Part shown: in pieces, positions 26,789 to 35,145 of the stretch | Layout: each line of letters begins with the position of its first letter | Numbering within the stretch: position 1 is the stretch's first letter | NCBI RefSeq assembly: GCF_020532645.1 | Contig: NZ_JAJAUZ010000006.1 | Span: forward strand, 124,001 to 188,000 | Length of the DNA: 64,000 bases | Reading direction: 5' to 3' | From: Streptomyces bambusae | Lineage (GTDB): Bacteria; Actinomycetota; Actinomycetes; Streptomycetales; Streptomycetaceae | The notes under the pieces: model-generated | Seen by the model: the letters and a program-made list of their open reading frames with translations, nothing else | The model's database searches: none | Told to the model about the DNA's origin: nothing | Program-made: the position numbers and the translations under genes

Positions 26789-27517
26789 TCACCGTGCGGC
26801 CTGCGGCAGGCCGGACCCGTTGCGGGCCGTGAAGGTGTGGACGATGCCGGTCTGCCAGCCGGCCACGGGAGCCGTGCGCACCGCCGTGAAACCCGCCCGG
26901 CGCATCCGGTCCGCGAAGACGGTCGCGGTGTCGAAGGCCTGCACGCTGTCGCACAGGTGCCGGTACAGGCCGCGGTCGCCGGTCAGGGTGCCCGCCGGCA
27001 CGATGACGCACCGGCTGACCGCCTGCCACACGGCCCGGTGCACGGCACGCCCGCTGAGGCTGTACTCGTGCGCCGAGAGCCGCCCGCCGGGGCGCAGGAC
27101 CCTGCGGACCGCGGCGAGCACGGCGTCAGGGTCCCTGACGTTGCGGAACAGATAGGCGGCGAACACGGCGTCGTAGGGGCCGGTACCGGAGACCGACAGG
27201 TCCTCTGCGGCGAGCTGGACGAACCGGACCCGGTCGGGCCACTGCTTGGCGCGCGCCCGCTCCAGCATGCCCGCGGAGGCGTCCACCGCCGTGACGCGGG
27301 CGAGCGGGGCCGCCTGCAGCAGCGCCCGGGTGGACGCGCCGGTGCCGCAGCCGAGGTCCAGGACGTGCAGGCCCGCACCTCCGTCGGGAAGCTGCAGGCG
27401 GCGGGCCGAGCGGTGCAGCTCGGCGCGGTGGCCGGGGTTGAGCGCGGTCAGCCGGTCGTAGGAGCGGGCGGCGTGGTCGAAGGCGTGGGACAGGTCGTGG
27501 TCGCGTAGCAGCGTCAC
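26789..27517 (-). CDS. crtT: Class I methyltransferase of the carotenoid cluster
   Basis: 242 residues, UbiE/COQ5-like. Motif I is VLDLGCGTGASTRALL, followed by AVDASAGMLERAR, the post-I YDAVFAAYLFRNV and RVLRPGGRLSAHEYS. GTG 27517 is preceded by GAGGAG and overlaps the crtY stop by 4 bp (GTGA). It occupies the crtT place of known Streptomyces clusters, where it is annotated as a methyltransferase without a demonstrated step. Confidence 0.88.
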   Translation of the reverse strand: MTLLRDHDLSHAFDHAARSYDRLTALNPGHRAELHRSARRLQLPDGGAGLHVLDLGCGTGASTRALLQAAPLARVTAVDASAGMLERARAKQWPDRVRFVQLAAEDLSVSGTGPYDAVFAAYLFRNVRDPDAVLAAVRRVLRPGGRLSAHEYSLSGRAVHRAVWQAVSRCVIVPAGTLTGDRGLYRHLCDSVQAFDTATVFADRMRRAGFTAVRTAPVAGWQTGIVHTFTARNGSGLPQAAR

Positions 27518-28842
27518 CGCGGGTTCTCCTCGGGTCGTGGCGCACCGCCGCCGGGCTGGGGCCGGCGGCGCAGGAAGGGCAGTTCGGCGGCGGTGCGCAG
27601 CATCGGGGCGGCGGGCGAGCGCAGCCCGATTCCGAACTCCTCCCATGCAGTGGTCCGCCCGTCGAGGAAACGCAGCAGCCGTTCACCGGGGACGGTGCGG
27701 AAGAGGTGGGTGAAGAAGGAAGGCCCGTCGATGCGGCCGGCATCGATGCACCGGAGGAGCACCGCGTCCATGGCGAGCGCGCGGCGGCCGTGCGGGGGCG
27801 GCACGATCTCGCCCCTGCCGGACTGCAGGGCGGCTGCGATGTCCCTGCTCTGCCGCTGTACGGCGGCGAAGGTGTAACCGGTGGCGGGGCGGGTGGCACC
27901 TGAGGCGGCGCCGATCCGGTACACGGACGAGCCCACGCGGCGCGGGAACCGTGCGTCGGTCATGGGGATCACGCCCTGCTCCGCGGAGACGACGCTGTAC
28001 GACCCCAGCCGCAGCACCCGGTCCGCGTAGTGGCGCAGCGCTGCCTCGTACCCGGCCGTGGTCAGCGGTGTGCGCGAGAACTCGGTGTACTCGACCAGTG
28101 CGTGATCGGGGGCGAGCGGCAGGACGTAGCCGAACGCCAGCCCGTGCCGGGGCTGCGGTACCCGGAAGTCCATCAGATCGGCGATGCCCGGGTCGAACCG
28201 GTGGGCGGCGGTGCGCACGAACCAGCCCCGGAAATGCTGGAGGAGCACGGTCCGGGCGGGCGGAAGCACGGGCAGGGGCCGGGAGTCGAAGACGTACCGG
28301 CCGCGCAGCAGCAGCCGGCCGCCGTCCGCGAGGGTGCAGGCGACCTCGGCCGCGCCCCGGCCCTGGCGGACCGCGTGCACCGTGCCCCGCACCAGCCGGG
28401 CCTTCGGGCGACCGGCCAGAAGGCCGTGCACCAGCTCCTCGAACGCACCGGACCGGATCATCCGGTAGCTCATCGGGGAGGGGTCGGTGACCACGGTGCT
28501 GCCGTCAGGACCGCGGACCCGCAGCCGCTCCCAGGAGGCGGAGACCGCGCCGTCGAAGTCGCCGGGTCCTGCGGCCCAGTGGCACCAGGTCCGCTCGGGG
28601 GGCCGGAGCGGCCCGTCGGGGGGCTCCACCACGGTCACATCGCCGATGCCGGTCGACGTCAGCCGGTGAGCCAGGCTCAGCCCCGCCGCACCGCCTCCCA
28701 CGATGACGACCTCCGCGTCGGCGCGACGGGCCCGCGCCGCGCCGGGACCGTCCGCTGCGGGGCTCACCGTGCCGGAACTCACCGTGCCGCCGGCCGTCCG
28801 GTCGACCGGAGCCGAACCCGGTCCGGATCCGTTGGTGCACAC
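27514..28842 (-). CDS. crtY: Lycopene beta-cyclase
   Basis: 442 residues of the CrtY/CrtL lycopene cyclase family: AEVVIVGGGAAGLSLAHRL for the dinucleotide site, RTWCHWAAG, LLQHFRGWFVRT (the FxGW motif), MDFRVPQ and VIPMT, all family marks. It cyclises both ends of lycopene to beta-carotene. The GTG at 28842 follows AGGGAGG and is preferred over the much longer frame that begins at 29001, whose extra 53 residues are Arg-rich non-coding-like sequence. First gene of crtY-T-U. Confidence 0.9.
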   Translation of the reverse strand: MCTNGSGPGSAPVDRTAGGTVSSGTVSPAADGPGAARARRADAEVVIVGGGAAGLSLAHRLTSTGIGDVTVVEPPDGPLRPPERTWCHWAAGPGDFDGAVSASWERLRVRGPDGSTVVTDPSPMSYRMIRSGAFEELVHGLLAGRPKARLVRGTVHAVRQGRGAAEVACTLADGGRLLLRGRYVFDSRPLPVLPPARTVLLQHFRGWFVRTAAHRFDPGIADLMDFRVPQPRHGLAFGYVLPLAPDHALVEYTEFSRTPLTTAGYEAALRHYADRVLRLGSYSVVSAEQGVIPMTDARFPRRVGSSVYRIGAASGATRPATGYTFAAVQRQSRDIAAALQSGRGEIVPPPHGRRALAMDAVLLRCIDAGRIDGPSFFTHLFRTVPGERLLRFLDGRTTAWEEFGIGLRSPAAPMLRTAAELPFLRRRPQPGGGAPRPEENPR

Positions 28843-29067
28843 GTCGTGGAGCCTCCCTGTTCCTGCCGGAGCGCGGGTGACGCTCCGTCTGCCGGGAGCG
28901 AGTCTGCGCCGACTGCTGTTCGCACCCCGACTTCCGGCCGAGGGTCCGTGACGGATGCAGCGAGCGGCAGGTCCCGCGCATCGCCGTCCGGTGCGAAGCA
29001 CCGCCCCGACCCGGAGGGCCGGCTCGGCGCGCGGCGGGTCTTCGGGGCCGGGAGGAGCCGGGCGGGG

Positions 29068-29979
29068 CTACTTGTAGGTGGGGCCGTTGGTTCCTGCGGG
29101 GGTGCGGTAGTTGCCCGGCGGGGTGGTGCGGATGGTTCCGTCGTTGCCCTTGCCGCCGGTGCCGCCGGGGTGTCCGCCGCCTCCGTTGCCGCCCGCTGCT
29201 CTGACGACGTCGGTGCCGGGGTTTCCGGAGGCCGTGATGTCGCCGTCGTTGCCGTGACCGCCGTTTCCGCCGTCGCCCTTGGCCGAGCCGCGGCCGCCGT
29301 CCCCTCCGGTCGTGATGACGTGGTTGCCCGCGGTGCCCGAGCCGATGATCCGGGCGTTGTTGCCGTCGCCGCCATGGCCGCCCTCGCAGTCGGACGTCCC
29401 TGCCGGGTGGGGCCTTCCGCCGGGGCCGCCGTCGCCTCCGATGGCTGTGATCTGGCCGTGTGCGCTGATGAGTCCGTCGTTGCCGATGCCGCCGTTGTGA
29501 CCGTTGCGGCAGTTGCTCCGAACGGTCGCGTCCAGGCCTGCCGCGCCGGCCGTGGCGATGACGGTGATGTTGTCGTTCCCTCCTCCGCCGTAGATCGTTC
29601 CGTTGTTGCCGTGCCGGCCCGCGCTGTTGTGCGCGGCGTGTCCGGCACGCACCTCGATGGTGTCGTCGCCGGTGCCGCCGTTGATCTCTCCGGCGTTGCC
29701 GTGCAGCCCCACGTTGGCGCTGACCGTGATGGTGTCGTTGCCCGCGCGTCCGTGGACGAGGACACCGCCGGGGATCGAGGGGCACTGGATGGTGTCGTTG
29801 CCGGCCGTGCCGTTGATGGTCGTTCCGGAGACTTCCGAGTGGTTGACGGTGCAGGTGATGGATGCGGCGGCCGCAGGGGTGGCGCACGTGACGGTGGTGG
29901 GCACGGCGAGGAGCATCGCCACGGTGAGGACTCGCGCGCCGCTGTGCCGGGCTGGACGGCTGGGGACGTTGCCGATCAC
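29068..29979 (-). CDS. Secreted Gly/Asn-rich RTX-like repeat protein
   Basis: 303 residues. GTG 29979 has AGGAT upstream. Signal peptide to about residue 38 (VLTVAMLLAVPTT ... TPAAAAS). The mature part begins SITCTVNHSEVSGTTING and carries RTX-type nonapeptide turns (GTAGNDTI, GRAGNDTI, GGTGDDTI, GGGGNDNI), then degenerates into Gly-Gly-x runs (GGDGGPGG, GGHGGDGN, GGNGGHGN) resembling PE_PGRS domains. Two Cys pairs are visible. RTX turns bind calcium and fold outside the cell, so this is probably a Ca-dependent exoprotein. No catalytic domain is attached and no type I secretion genes are nearby; export is by Sec. Confidence 0.75.
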   Translation of the reverse strand: MIGNVPSRPARHSGARVLTVAMLLAVPTTVTCATPAAAASITCTVNHSEVSGTTINGTAGNDTIQCPSIPGGVLVHGRAGNDTITVSANVGLHGNAGEINGGTGDDTIEVRAGHAAHNSAGRHGNNGTIYGGGGNDNITVIATAGAAGLDATVRSNCRNGHNGGIGNDGLISAHGQITAIGGDGGPGGRPHPAGTSDCEGGHGGDGNNARIIGSGTAGNHVITTGGDGGRGSAKGDGGNGGHGNDGDITASGNPGTDVVRAAGGNGGGGHPGGTGGKGNDGTIRTTPPGNYRTPAGTNGPTYK

Positions 29980-30174
29980 GACGGGGATCCTTTCGCGAAG
30001 GGAGACGGTGGAGTGCACCGCTGGTGTGTCTTCCCGATCCCCCTCGCGCTCAGGGCACGCGCGCCGGAAGTGCACACGTTTGCCGTGCCGCCGGGTGCGG
30101 GCCGGTCCCGGCCACGGCCGGAGGCACGGGCCGGGCTTGACTCCCGGGTAACGCGCGACGGCACAGCCTGTGCC

Positions 30175-30772
30175 GTGGACAGGAAAGACCTGCTGCCGAC
30201 AGGACAGTTCTCGCAGGCAAGCGGCCTCTCGGTCACGGCTCTCCGGCACTACGACGCCAGTGGGGTGCTGGTGCCGACGTTCGTCGATCCGGTCAGCGGC
30301 TACCGGTACTTCCGGCGTGATCAGGTGCGTACGGCGCAGTCGATCAGGGCTGCGGCAGCTGGACATCCCGGTCGAGGAGGGGCGCCGCCTGCTCGACGGC
30401 GGCGAGGAGCAACTGGTCGCGGCACTGCAGGCACATCTGCGGGCGGCCGAGCGGCGGCTGGAGGTGCAGCGTTCCACGGTCCACAGCCAAGGTGCCTACC
30501 AGGAGATGTACGCAGTCGCTGGCCGCGGCCCGCTCACCTTCACCGGGCCTGCTTTCGTCCGCTTCCACGGAGTGTGCGACGACGAGAACGCGACGCTCGT
30601 CGAGGCGTGCCTGCCGTTCTGGGAGGGCGGTGCGCAGCCCGCGGACCTGCCCGCGGCCACGGCCCGCCCCGGCACCCCCACGGCCGGGGCACGGCCGTGG
30701 CCGCTCACCCCCTGCCCGCCCGCGCAGCCCACCGCGCCGTACCGAGGGCGCGGCTCCCGCGTCAGAGCATGA
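30175..30772 (+). pseudogene. Frameshifted, truncated MerR-family regulator
   Basis: From GTG 30175 one frame encodes a standard MerR helix-turn-helix (TGQFSQASGLSVTALRHYDA, then PVSGYRYFRRDQVRTAQSI). At about 30346 the continuation QLDIPVEEGRRLLDGGEEQLVA moves to the next frame. The product then covers the dimerisation helix and the start of the effector domain (VRFHGVCDDENATLVEACLPF) and runs into low-complexity sequence instead of the expected 100 or so further residues. So it carries both a frameshift and a lost C terminus. A TTGACT at 30137-30142 with a CCCGGG dyad just after it still looks like a MerR-type promoter. Confidence 0.75.
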
Positions 30773-31622
30773 CCGCCCCCACCACGGCCGCCGCCGCCAC
30801 GATCAGGACGCCCACGACGTTGACCGCCTTGTCCCACTGCCAGGAGCGGCGCATGGACCCGACGTCCAGGGTGAAGACGGCCGGGTCCTCGGGGGCGTAG
30901 TGGACCGGGACGTCCAGGCCGCGCGATCCGGCGGGGTCGGGCAGCCCCGACTCGCAGTAGGCCGTGACGGCCCTGCCGTCGAGGGTCGTGAAGGTGACGA
31001 CCGGCACCAGACGGGTCGAGGTGTGGCCGTCGTCGTCCGTGCTGACGCTCTTGAGCACGGCGACGACACGGCCGGGTACGCAGGCCATCCCGGCCAGCTC
31101 GTCGAGACGGCGGTTCCTGTCGCGCATGTTCCCGGGCAGGTGGTACAGCCCGGACAGGGCCCACGGGCCGCAGAAGCCGACCAGCGCCCACGGCCAGCCC
31201 CGCTCGATCGCGGCGACGGCGACCGGACCCGCGTAGACGAGGAAGAGCGCGAACGTCGGCCAGGCGAGTCCGCGCCCGCCCTCGGCGCGGTGGCCGGCGA
31301 ACCGGAACGCGTGGGGCCGGCCGGGCGGGTAGTGGACCCCGATCTCCCGGCCCGTCCAGGCCACGTCGATCAGGTCGCCGCACTCCCCGTCGTTGGTGAC
31401 GGTGAACTCCTGCCCGGTGGCCGGGTCCTGGAAGGAGACGACCACGGATATGCCCTCCCGTGGGGAGCTCCCGTGCCGGGGCACGTCCACGCGCTCGATC
31501 CGCCCCTTCGCCCGGACCGTCCGCTGCGCCCGGGTCATCCCCGCCAGTGACCTCCCGTATCCGACGAGCGCCAGTGCGCCGAACACGCCGCACCACAGCA
31601 CCAGATACCCGTGCAGGCCCAT
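30762..31622 (-). CDS. DUF3592-like membrane protein
   Basis: 286 residues with four hydrophobic segments (at about 4-24, 112-130, 137-155 and near the C terminus, 265-285). Between them lie two copies of a small soluble domain (residues about 35-105 and 175-255) of the DUF3592 kind: ISVVVSFQDPATGQEFTVTND and RLVPVVTFTTLDGRAVTAYCE are equivalent, each followed by a GxxVxVHYxPxxP strand. ATG 31622 follows GGAGGGGGG. The next membrane protein, 80 bp upstream on the same strand, has a similar V-V-R-Y-PPDRP strand, suggesting a co-transcribed pair. Function unknown. Confidence 0.7.
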   Translation of the reverse strand: MGLHGYLVLWCGVFGALALVGYGRSLAGMTRAQRTVRAKGRIERVDVPRHGSSPREGISVVVSFQDPATGQEFTVTNDGECGDLIDVAWTGREIGVHYPPGRPHAFRFAGHRAEGGRGLAWPTFALFLVYAGPVAVAAIERGWPWALVGFCGPWALSGLYHLPGNMRDRNRRLDELAGMACVPGRVVAVLKSVSTDDDGHTSTRLVPVVTFTTLDGRAVTAYCESGLPDPAGSRGLDVPVHYAPEDPAVFTLDVGSMRRSWQWDKAVNVVGVLIVAAAAVVGAVML

Positions 31623-31701
31623 CCGTCCCCCCTCCTGCCAGTTCGCGGACGCCCACCGGCGTACGCCCTTGCCGCCCGGCACCGTCCGGTGCCACGGCAC
31701 C

Positions 31702-32796
31702 TCACCGTGGGGGCTCGCGCCGCACCACGTTGCCCCGGCCGTCCGCTTCCAGCGATGCCGTGCCCTCGGCCCCGGTCACGACGATCCTGATGACGAGGGA
31801 GCCGGTGAGACCCTCGGCGGTCAGCTGCCAGGTCCGCGGGGAGCGGACCGCCAGGCCGGTCGCTGCCTCCTCGACCAGGGCGGGGAACCGGTCGTAGGGC
31901 AGCGCCCGGGGGTCGAACCCCGGGGCCTGCGTGCCGGCGGGTGCGAACACGACCGACAGCGTGCGTTCCTGTACGACGACGGTTAGCGCCCGGAGCGCGC
32001 CCCCGCCCTGGGCGAGCGTGTCGAGGGCCCGGTCCGGTTCGCCCTCGTCGAGGTACGACCGCCCCGGACCCAGGGCAACCGTGCCGGACACGGACGACAC
32101 CACCGTGGTCGACGACGTGGAGGAGACGGACGGCCGCGAGGCGGAAGGCGGCTTCGCGGCGTCGTCGCGGCCGGAGAGGTCTGAGGAGAAGAGCAGGACC
32201 ACCGCGGCCGCGCCGATCAGCAGGCCGAGGAGCCCGACGAAGCCGACGCCGCGCACCTCCGCGGGCGCGACCGCCCTGGCCGCCTCCGGAGCCGGGTCGA
32301 GGCGGGCCGAGGCCGCCCGCTCCTCCCACTCCGGCGTCGGCCGCTTGACGATGCGCACCTGCCACGGCCGGTCCGGCGGGTACCGGACCACCACGACACC
32401 GCGCGGCCGGTAGTCGGGCAGGTCCACGACGTTGACGTCCTGCGTGACCTCGACCCGGTACGCCGGCCCGGCGTCCGGCGCGACGGTGAGCTCGAACCGC
32501 ACCGGTACGTCGCTCGACTCGCCGCCGACAACCGTCCGGCTCTCGATCACCGCGAGCGCCGTGCGGGGCACGACCGCCGCCTCCCGGGCCCGCCGCGGCG
32601 AACCGGCGAGGACGAACAGCAGGCCGTACACCGCGGGCAGGACCAGCCCCGCCACGAACAGCGGCACGCTCTCCACGACACCGCCCACGACGAGCGCGGC
32701 GAGCGACGTGCCGACGACACTGCCGGTCAGGAACCCGCGTGCGAGCGCGACGGGCGTTCGGTGCGTGGGCGGTAACGGGCCCGTGCTGATCGTCAT
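31702..32796 (-). CDS. Multi-domain membrane protein of unknown function
   Basis: 364 residues. Two hydrophobic segments at about 22-40 and 45-65, a soluble domain containing GVVVVRYPPDRPWQVRIV (DUF3592-like strand), a third helix (GFVGLLGLLIGAAAVVLLF, about 187-205), a Ser/Thr-rich stalk, then an exported C-terminal domain of about 130 residues (DRALDTLAQGGGALRALTVVV through SLEADGRGNVVRR). It is upstream of the DUF3592-like gene. I do not recognise the C-terminal domain. Confidence 0.65.
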   Translation of the reverse strand: MTISTGPLPPTHRTPVALARGFLTGSVVGTSLAALVVGGVVESVPLFVAGLVLPAVYGLLFVLAGSPRRAREAAVVPRTALAVIESRTVVGGESSDVPVRFELTVAPDAGPAYRVEVTQDVNVVDLPDYRPRGVVVVRYPPDRPWQVRIVKRPTPEWEERAASARLDPAPEAARAVAPAEVRGVGFVGLLGLLIGAAAVVLLFSSDLSGRDDAAKPPSASRPSVSSTSSTTVVSSVSGTVALGPGRSYLDEGEPDRALDTLAQGGGALRALTVVVQERTLSVVFAPAGTQAPGFDPRALPYDRFPALVEEAATGLAVRSPRTWQLTAEGLTGSLVIRIVVTGAEGTASLEADGRGNVVRREPPR

Positions 32797-32895
32797 ACCG
32801 GCGATTGTGCGGGGCGCAGGCGGTGTCCGGTAGCCCCCGTGATCGTCCGGGAGCGCGGGAGGCGGGGAGCCGCACCGGCGGGGGACGGTGCTCCG

Positions 32896-33110
32896 TCAGA
32901 GCCAGTACGAGAAGCGCAGCGCGCCCCCTTCCTCCCGGTACCGGCCGCGTCCTTCCTTGCCGAAGGGGTTGGGCAGCATCCGGACGGCCATCCGCTCCGG
33001 ATCACGGACGGGCGTCACCACCAGCAGCCGCCACCGGTCGTTCCCGGTGCGCGTCGTACCCGTTCTGGAGCAACTCGAGGAGGAAACGGCCTGCGATGCC
33101 GGCTGCGGGG
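32896..33110 (-). pseudogene. Possible 3' remnant of a gene
   Basis: Stop at 32896; the frame upstream reads RWRLLVVTPVRDPERMAVRM then LPNPFGKEGRGRYREEGGALRF, which is protein-like, but it starts without a good start codon. Another frame just upstream reads AGRFLLELLQNGYDAHRE, which would join naturally after a one-base shift. I do not recognise the family; a short real gene or chance ORF is possible. Confidence 0.3.
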
Positions 33111-33127
33111 ACGGCGGCCGAAGGGCG

Positions 33128-33832
33128 TCAGTCCCGGCGGCCCCGGCCGTCGCCGGTCCCGGCGCGGATCAGGGCGTTGGCCAGTTCCACGGGGTGGCCC
33201 AGGGCGACGCAGTGGCCCGCGGCGATCTCGTCGGGTTCGATCCCGAGACGCTGCCGGACGAGGCGGCGCAGGAAGCCGGGCGGGAGGAAGCGGTCCTCGG
33301 TGCACAACACGAACCGGGTCGGCACGGGAGGCCAGGCGTCGAGCGGCCAGGGCTGGGCCGACGCGGCCGGTGACGGGTGCGCCCGCTCCCGGCTGATCGC
33401 CTCGGCAGCCAGTGCGCGGGGCACGTCGTGGTAGAAGGCGACGTAGGGGTCGGCGCTCCCGGTTCGGCCGCCGTCCCGGAGCGCCTGCTGTCGTACGGCG
33501 TCGGCATGGCCCGTGGCGCCCCACCACTGGTCGGCCGACTCGCCGGGCACGGGGAGCATCCCGGCCACCAGCACCAGCCCCTCGACCGGGCGGCGGGCCG
33601 CAACCAGCGGTGCGGTGAACGCGCCGAACGACTGCCCCACGACCACCAGGCCGTCCCGGTCCCCGACCGCTTCCAGTACGGCGTCGGCATAGTCGTCCAA
33701 CATCAGCGAGTCGTCGTCCCCCGGGAGATCGGGAGCCACCGTGTCATGCCCGCGCGCCCGCAGCTCCGCCTCGACCGCATGCCAGTACCAGCCGACGTCG
33801 CCGGCCCCGTGAATCAGGACGAACGTGCTCAC
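33128..33832 (-). CDS. Alpha/beta hydrolase
   Basis: 234 residues, of the salicylate-esterase/hydroxynitrile-lyase-like branch. FVLIHGAGDVGWYWH holds the oxyanion HG; VVVGQSFGAFTAPL is the nucleophile elbow (GQSFG, Ser about 80); VLCTEDRFLPP supplies the acid; IAAGHCVALGHPVELA supplies the catalytic His. GTG 33832 overlaps nothing and lies 5 bp after the stop of the truncated RibD-like gene, so the two are probably co-transcribed. Esterase or lyase activity cannot be told apart by eye. Confidence 0.85.
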   Translation of the reverse strand: MSTFVLIHGAGDVGWYWHAVEAELRARGHDTVAPDLPGDDDSLMLDDYADAVLEAVGDRDGLVVVGQSFGAFTAPLVAARRPVEGLVLVAGMLPVPGESADQWWGATGHADAVRQQALRDGGRTGSADPYVAFYHDVPRALAAEAISRERAHPSPAASAQPWPLDAWPPVPTRFVLCTEDRFLPPGFLRRLVRQRLGIEPDEIAAGHCVALGHPVELANALIRAGTGDGRGRRD

Positions 33833-33836
33833 CGGG

Positions 33837-34310
33837 TCACTCCCGGGGCCGGCCGGCAGGGGAACAAAGCCGAAGCAGGAGGACGGGGGCAACCGCCGCC
33901 TGGCCGCCGACGTCGCCGGCGGCGACCTCGACCGTTCGGTCGCCCGCGAGCTCCTGAGCCCCGGCCACGGCTGCCTTGATGCCGACGACGAAGTGGAACG
34001 GCGCCTTGGGGTCCCAGACCTTGGTCTCCGGCCGGTGCGTCACGACGACCGGGTGGTCGATCCCGCCCGGCGGCTTCCCGCCCCAGCCGTCCGTCAGGTC
34101 GAAGACGCGGTGGCCCGCGACCGTGACCACGATCCCGCCCCAGTACGGCCGCGTGTGGTCGTAGGACACCTGCGACACCTTCAGCACGCCGCTGTCGTCC
34201 AACGGGACGTCACCGCCGGTCAACCAGCCGAACAGAGGTCCGGTCCGGTCATCCTCGTCCGCGATGAACCCGTCCACCGACACCGAGCCGTACATGACCA
34301 CCGCGCCCAC
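33837..34310 (-). pseudogene. C-terminally truncated RibD/dihydrofolate-reductase-like gene
   Basis: The start VVMYGSVSVDGFIADEDD and the following GGDVPLDDSG and VSYDHTRPYWGG are typical of the stand-alone RibD C-terminal/DHFR-like family. The motif VEVAAGDVGGQ, which should be followed by about 60 more residues forming the last strands, is instead followed by a short unrelated tail and a stop at 33837. The tail equals the sequence leading into the hydrolase gene, so a deletion seems to have fused the two. A GTG at 34310 has GGAGAG upstream; the ATG at 34295 is an alternative. The product, if made, lacks part of the fold. Confidence 0.6.
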
Positions 34311-34593
34311 GGGTCTCTCCTCTGCTTCGGGATGCCTCAAATTAGCGCGCTGCGAGCCGCCGCTCTCGCTGGAACGACCCCCGTTCGCCCCCGTTCCCCG
34401 AACCGCTGTGACGACCGCCGGCGATCGGGGCCGGCAGCCCGGGGGAGGCCGGGTCAGGGCCTGCGATCTTGATTTCGGCCTTTGTCGAGGAAATTCCGAG
34501 AGGTGGTATGGCTGGTTCCGGCGTGGCTCGCGGTGATCTTGGGTTCTAGGTTGATCACGCCTTGTCAGAGAACGATCACGGAGGACGACAGCT

Positions 34594-34905
34594 ATGCGTA
34601 AGAGCCTTGTCGGGCTGGCTGCGGCAGCGAGCCTGGTTTTCATGGGCAGCGCCGTTCCCACCGCTTCCGCGGGAGAGCTGGGCCCCTGCGGCACCCAGTC
34701 CACCGGGTTCCTCGTCCTGGAGAACTCGCTGAAGCCGACCCACCGGCTGTACCGGGTGATGAACTGCTACAAGGGCAGCGTGCGCGCCAAGCCCTCGGGC
34801 CTGGCCCAATGGCAGGACACCCGGTGCGAGACGATCCCGGGCTGGTCCTCCTTCAGCTGGTACCTCGACCGCGGCTCCTACCCCACCGGCGTCAAATACT
34901 GCTGA
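34594..34905 (+). CDS. Small secreted four-cysteine protein
   Basis: 103 residues. Signal peptide MRKSLVGLAAAASLVFMG...ASA (about 1-26), leaving about 77 mature residues with four Cys (GPCGTQ, MNCYKG, TRCETI and the final Cys) compatible with two disulfides. ATG follows GGAGG by 8 bases. A TAGGTT hexamer at 34547-34552 could be a -10 element. No family recognised; the size and Cys pattern fit an exported inhibitor, signal or antimicrobial-like protein, but nothing proves that. The 280 bp upstream have no gene. Confidence 0.65.
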   Translation: MRKSLVGLAAAASLVFMGSAVPTASAGELGPCGTQSTGFLVLENSLKPTHRLYRVMNCYKGSVRAKPSGLAQWQDTRCETIPGWSSFSWYLDRGSYPTGVKYC

Positions 34906-35145
34906 CCGGGTCCGCTCGGTTGCACCACGAGGCGGGACGTGACCTCACCTCGCTCCGGCCTGCTCAGCGCGTGGCGCTACTGAGCGTCACGCGCTGAGGA
35001 CGGGGCGGCGGAGGACCTGGACGCCGGGGAGGCCGCGGCCTCGGAGGCGGATCCGGCTTGCCGGGCCTACCGTGGTCGAAGGAGGAGGAGGCCGCGGCGG
35101 AGCAGCGCTTCGTCCGGGGCCGACGACGGCCAAGAGGTAAGTCCC

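Noticed and set aside
34314-34593. Insertion-sequence remnant suggested by a less GC-rich stretch with repeated GATCTTG
   Set aside because: No terminal inverted repeats, target duplication or transposase fragment could be identified.
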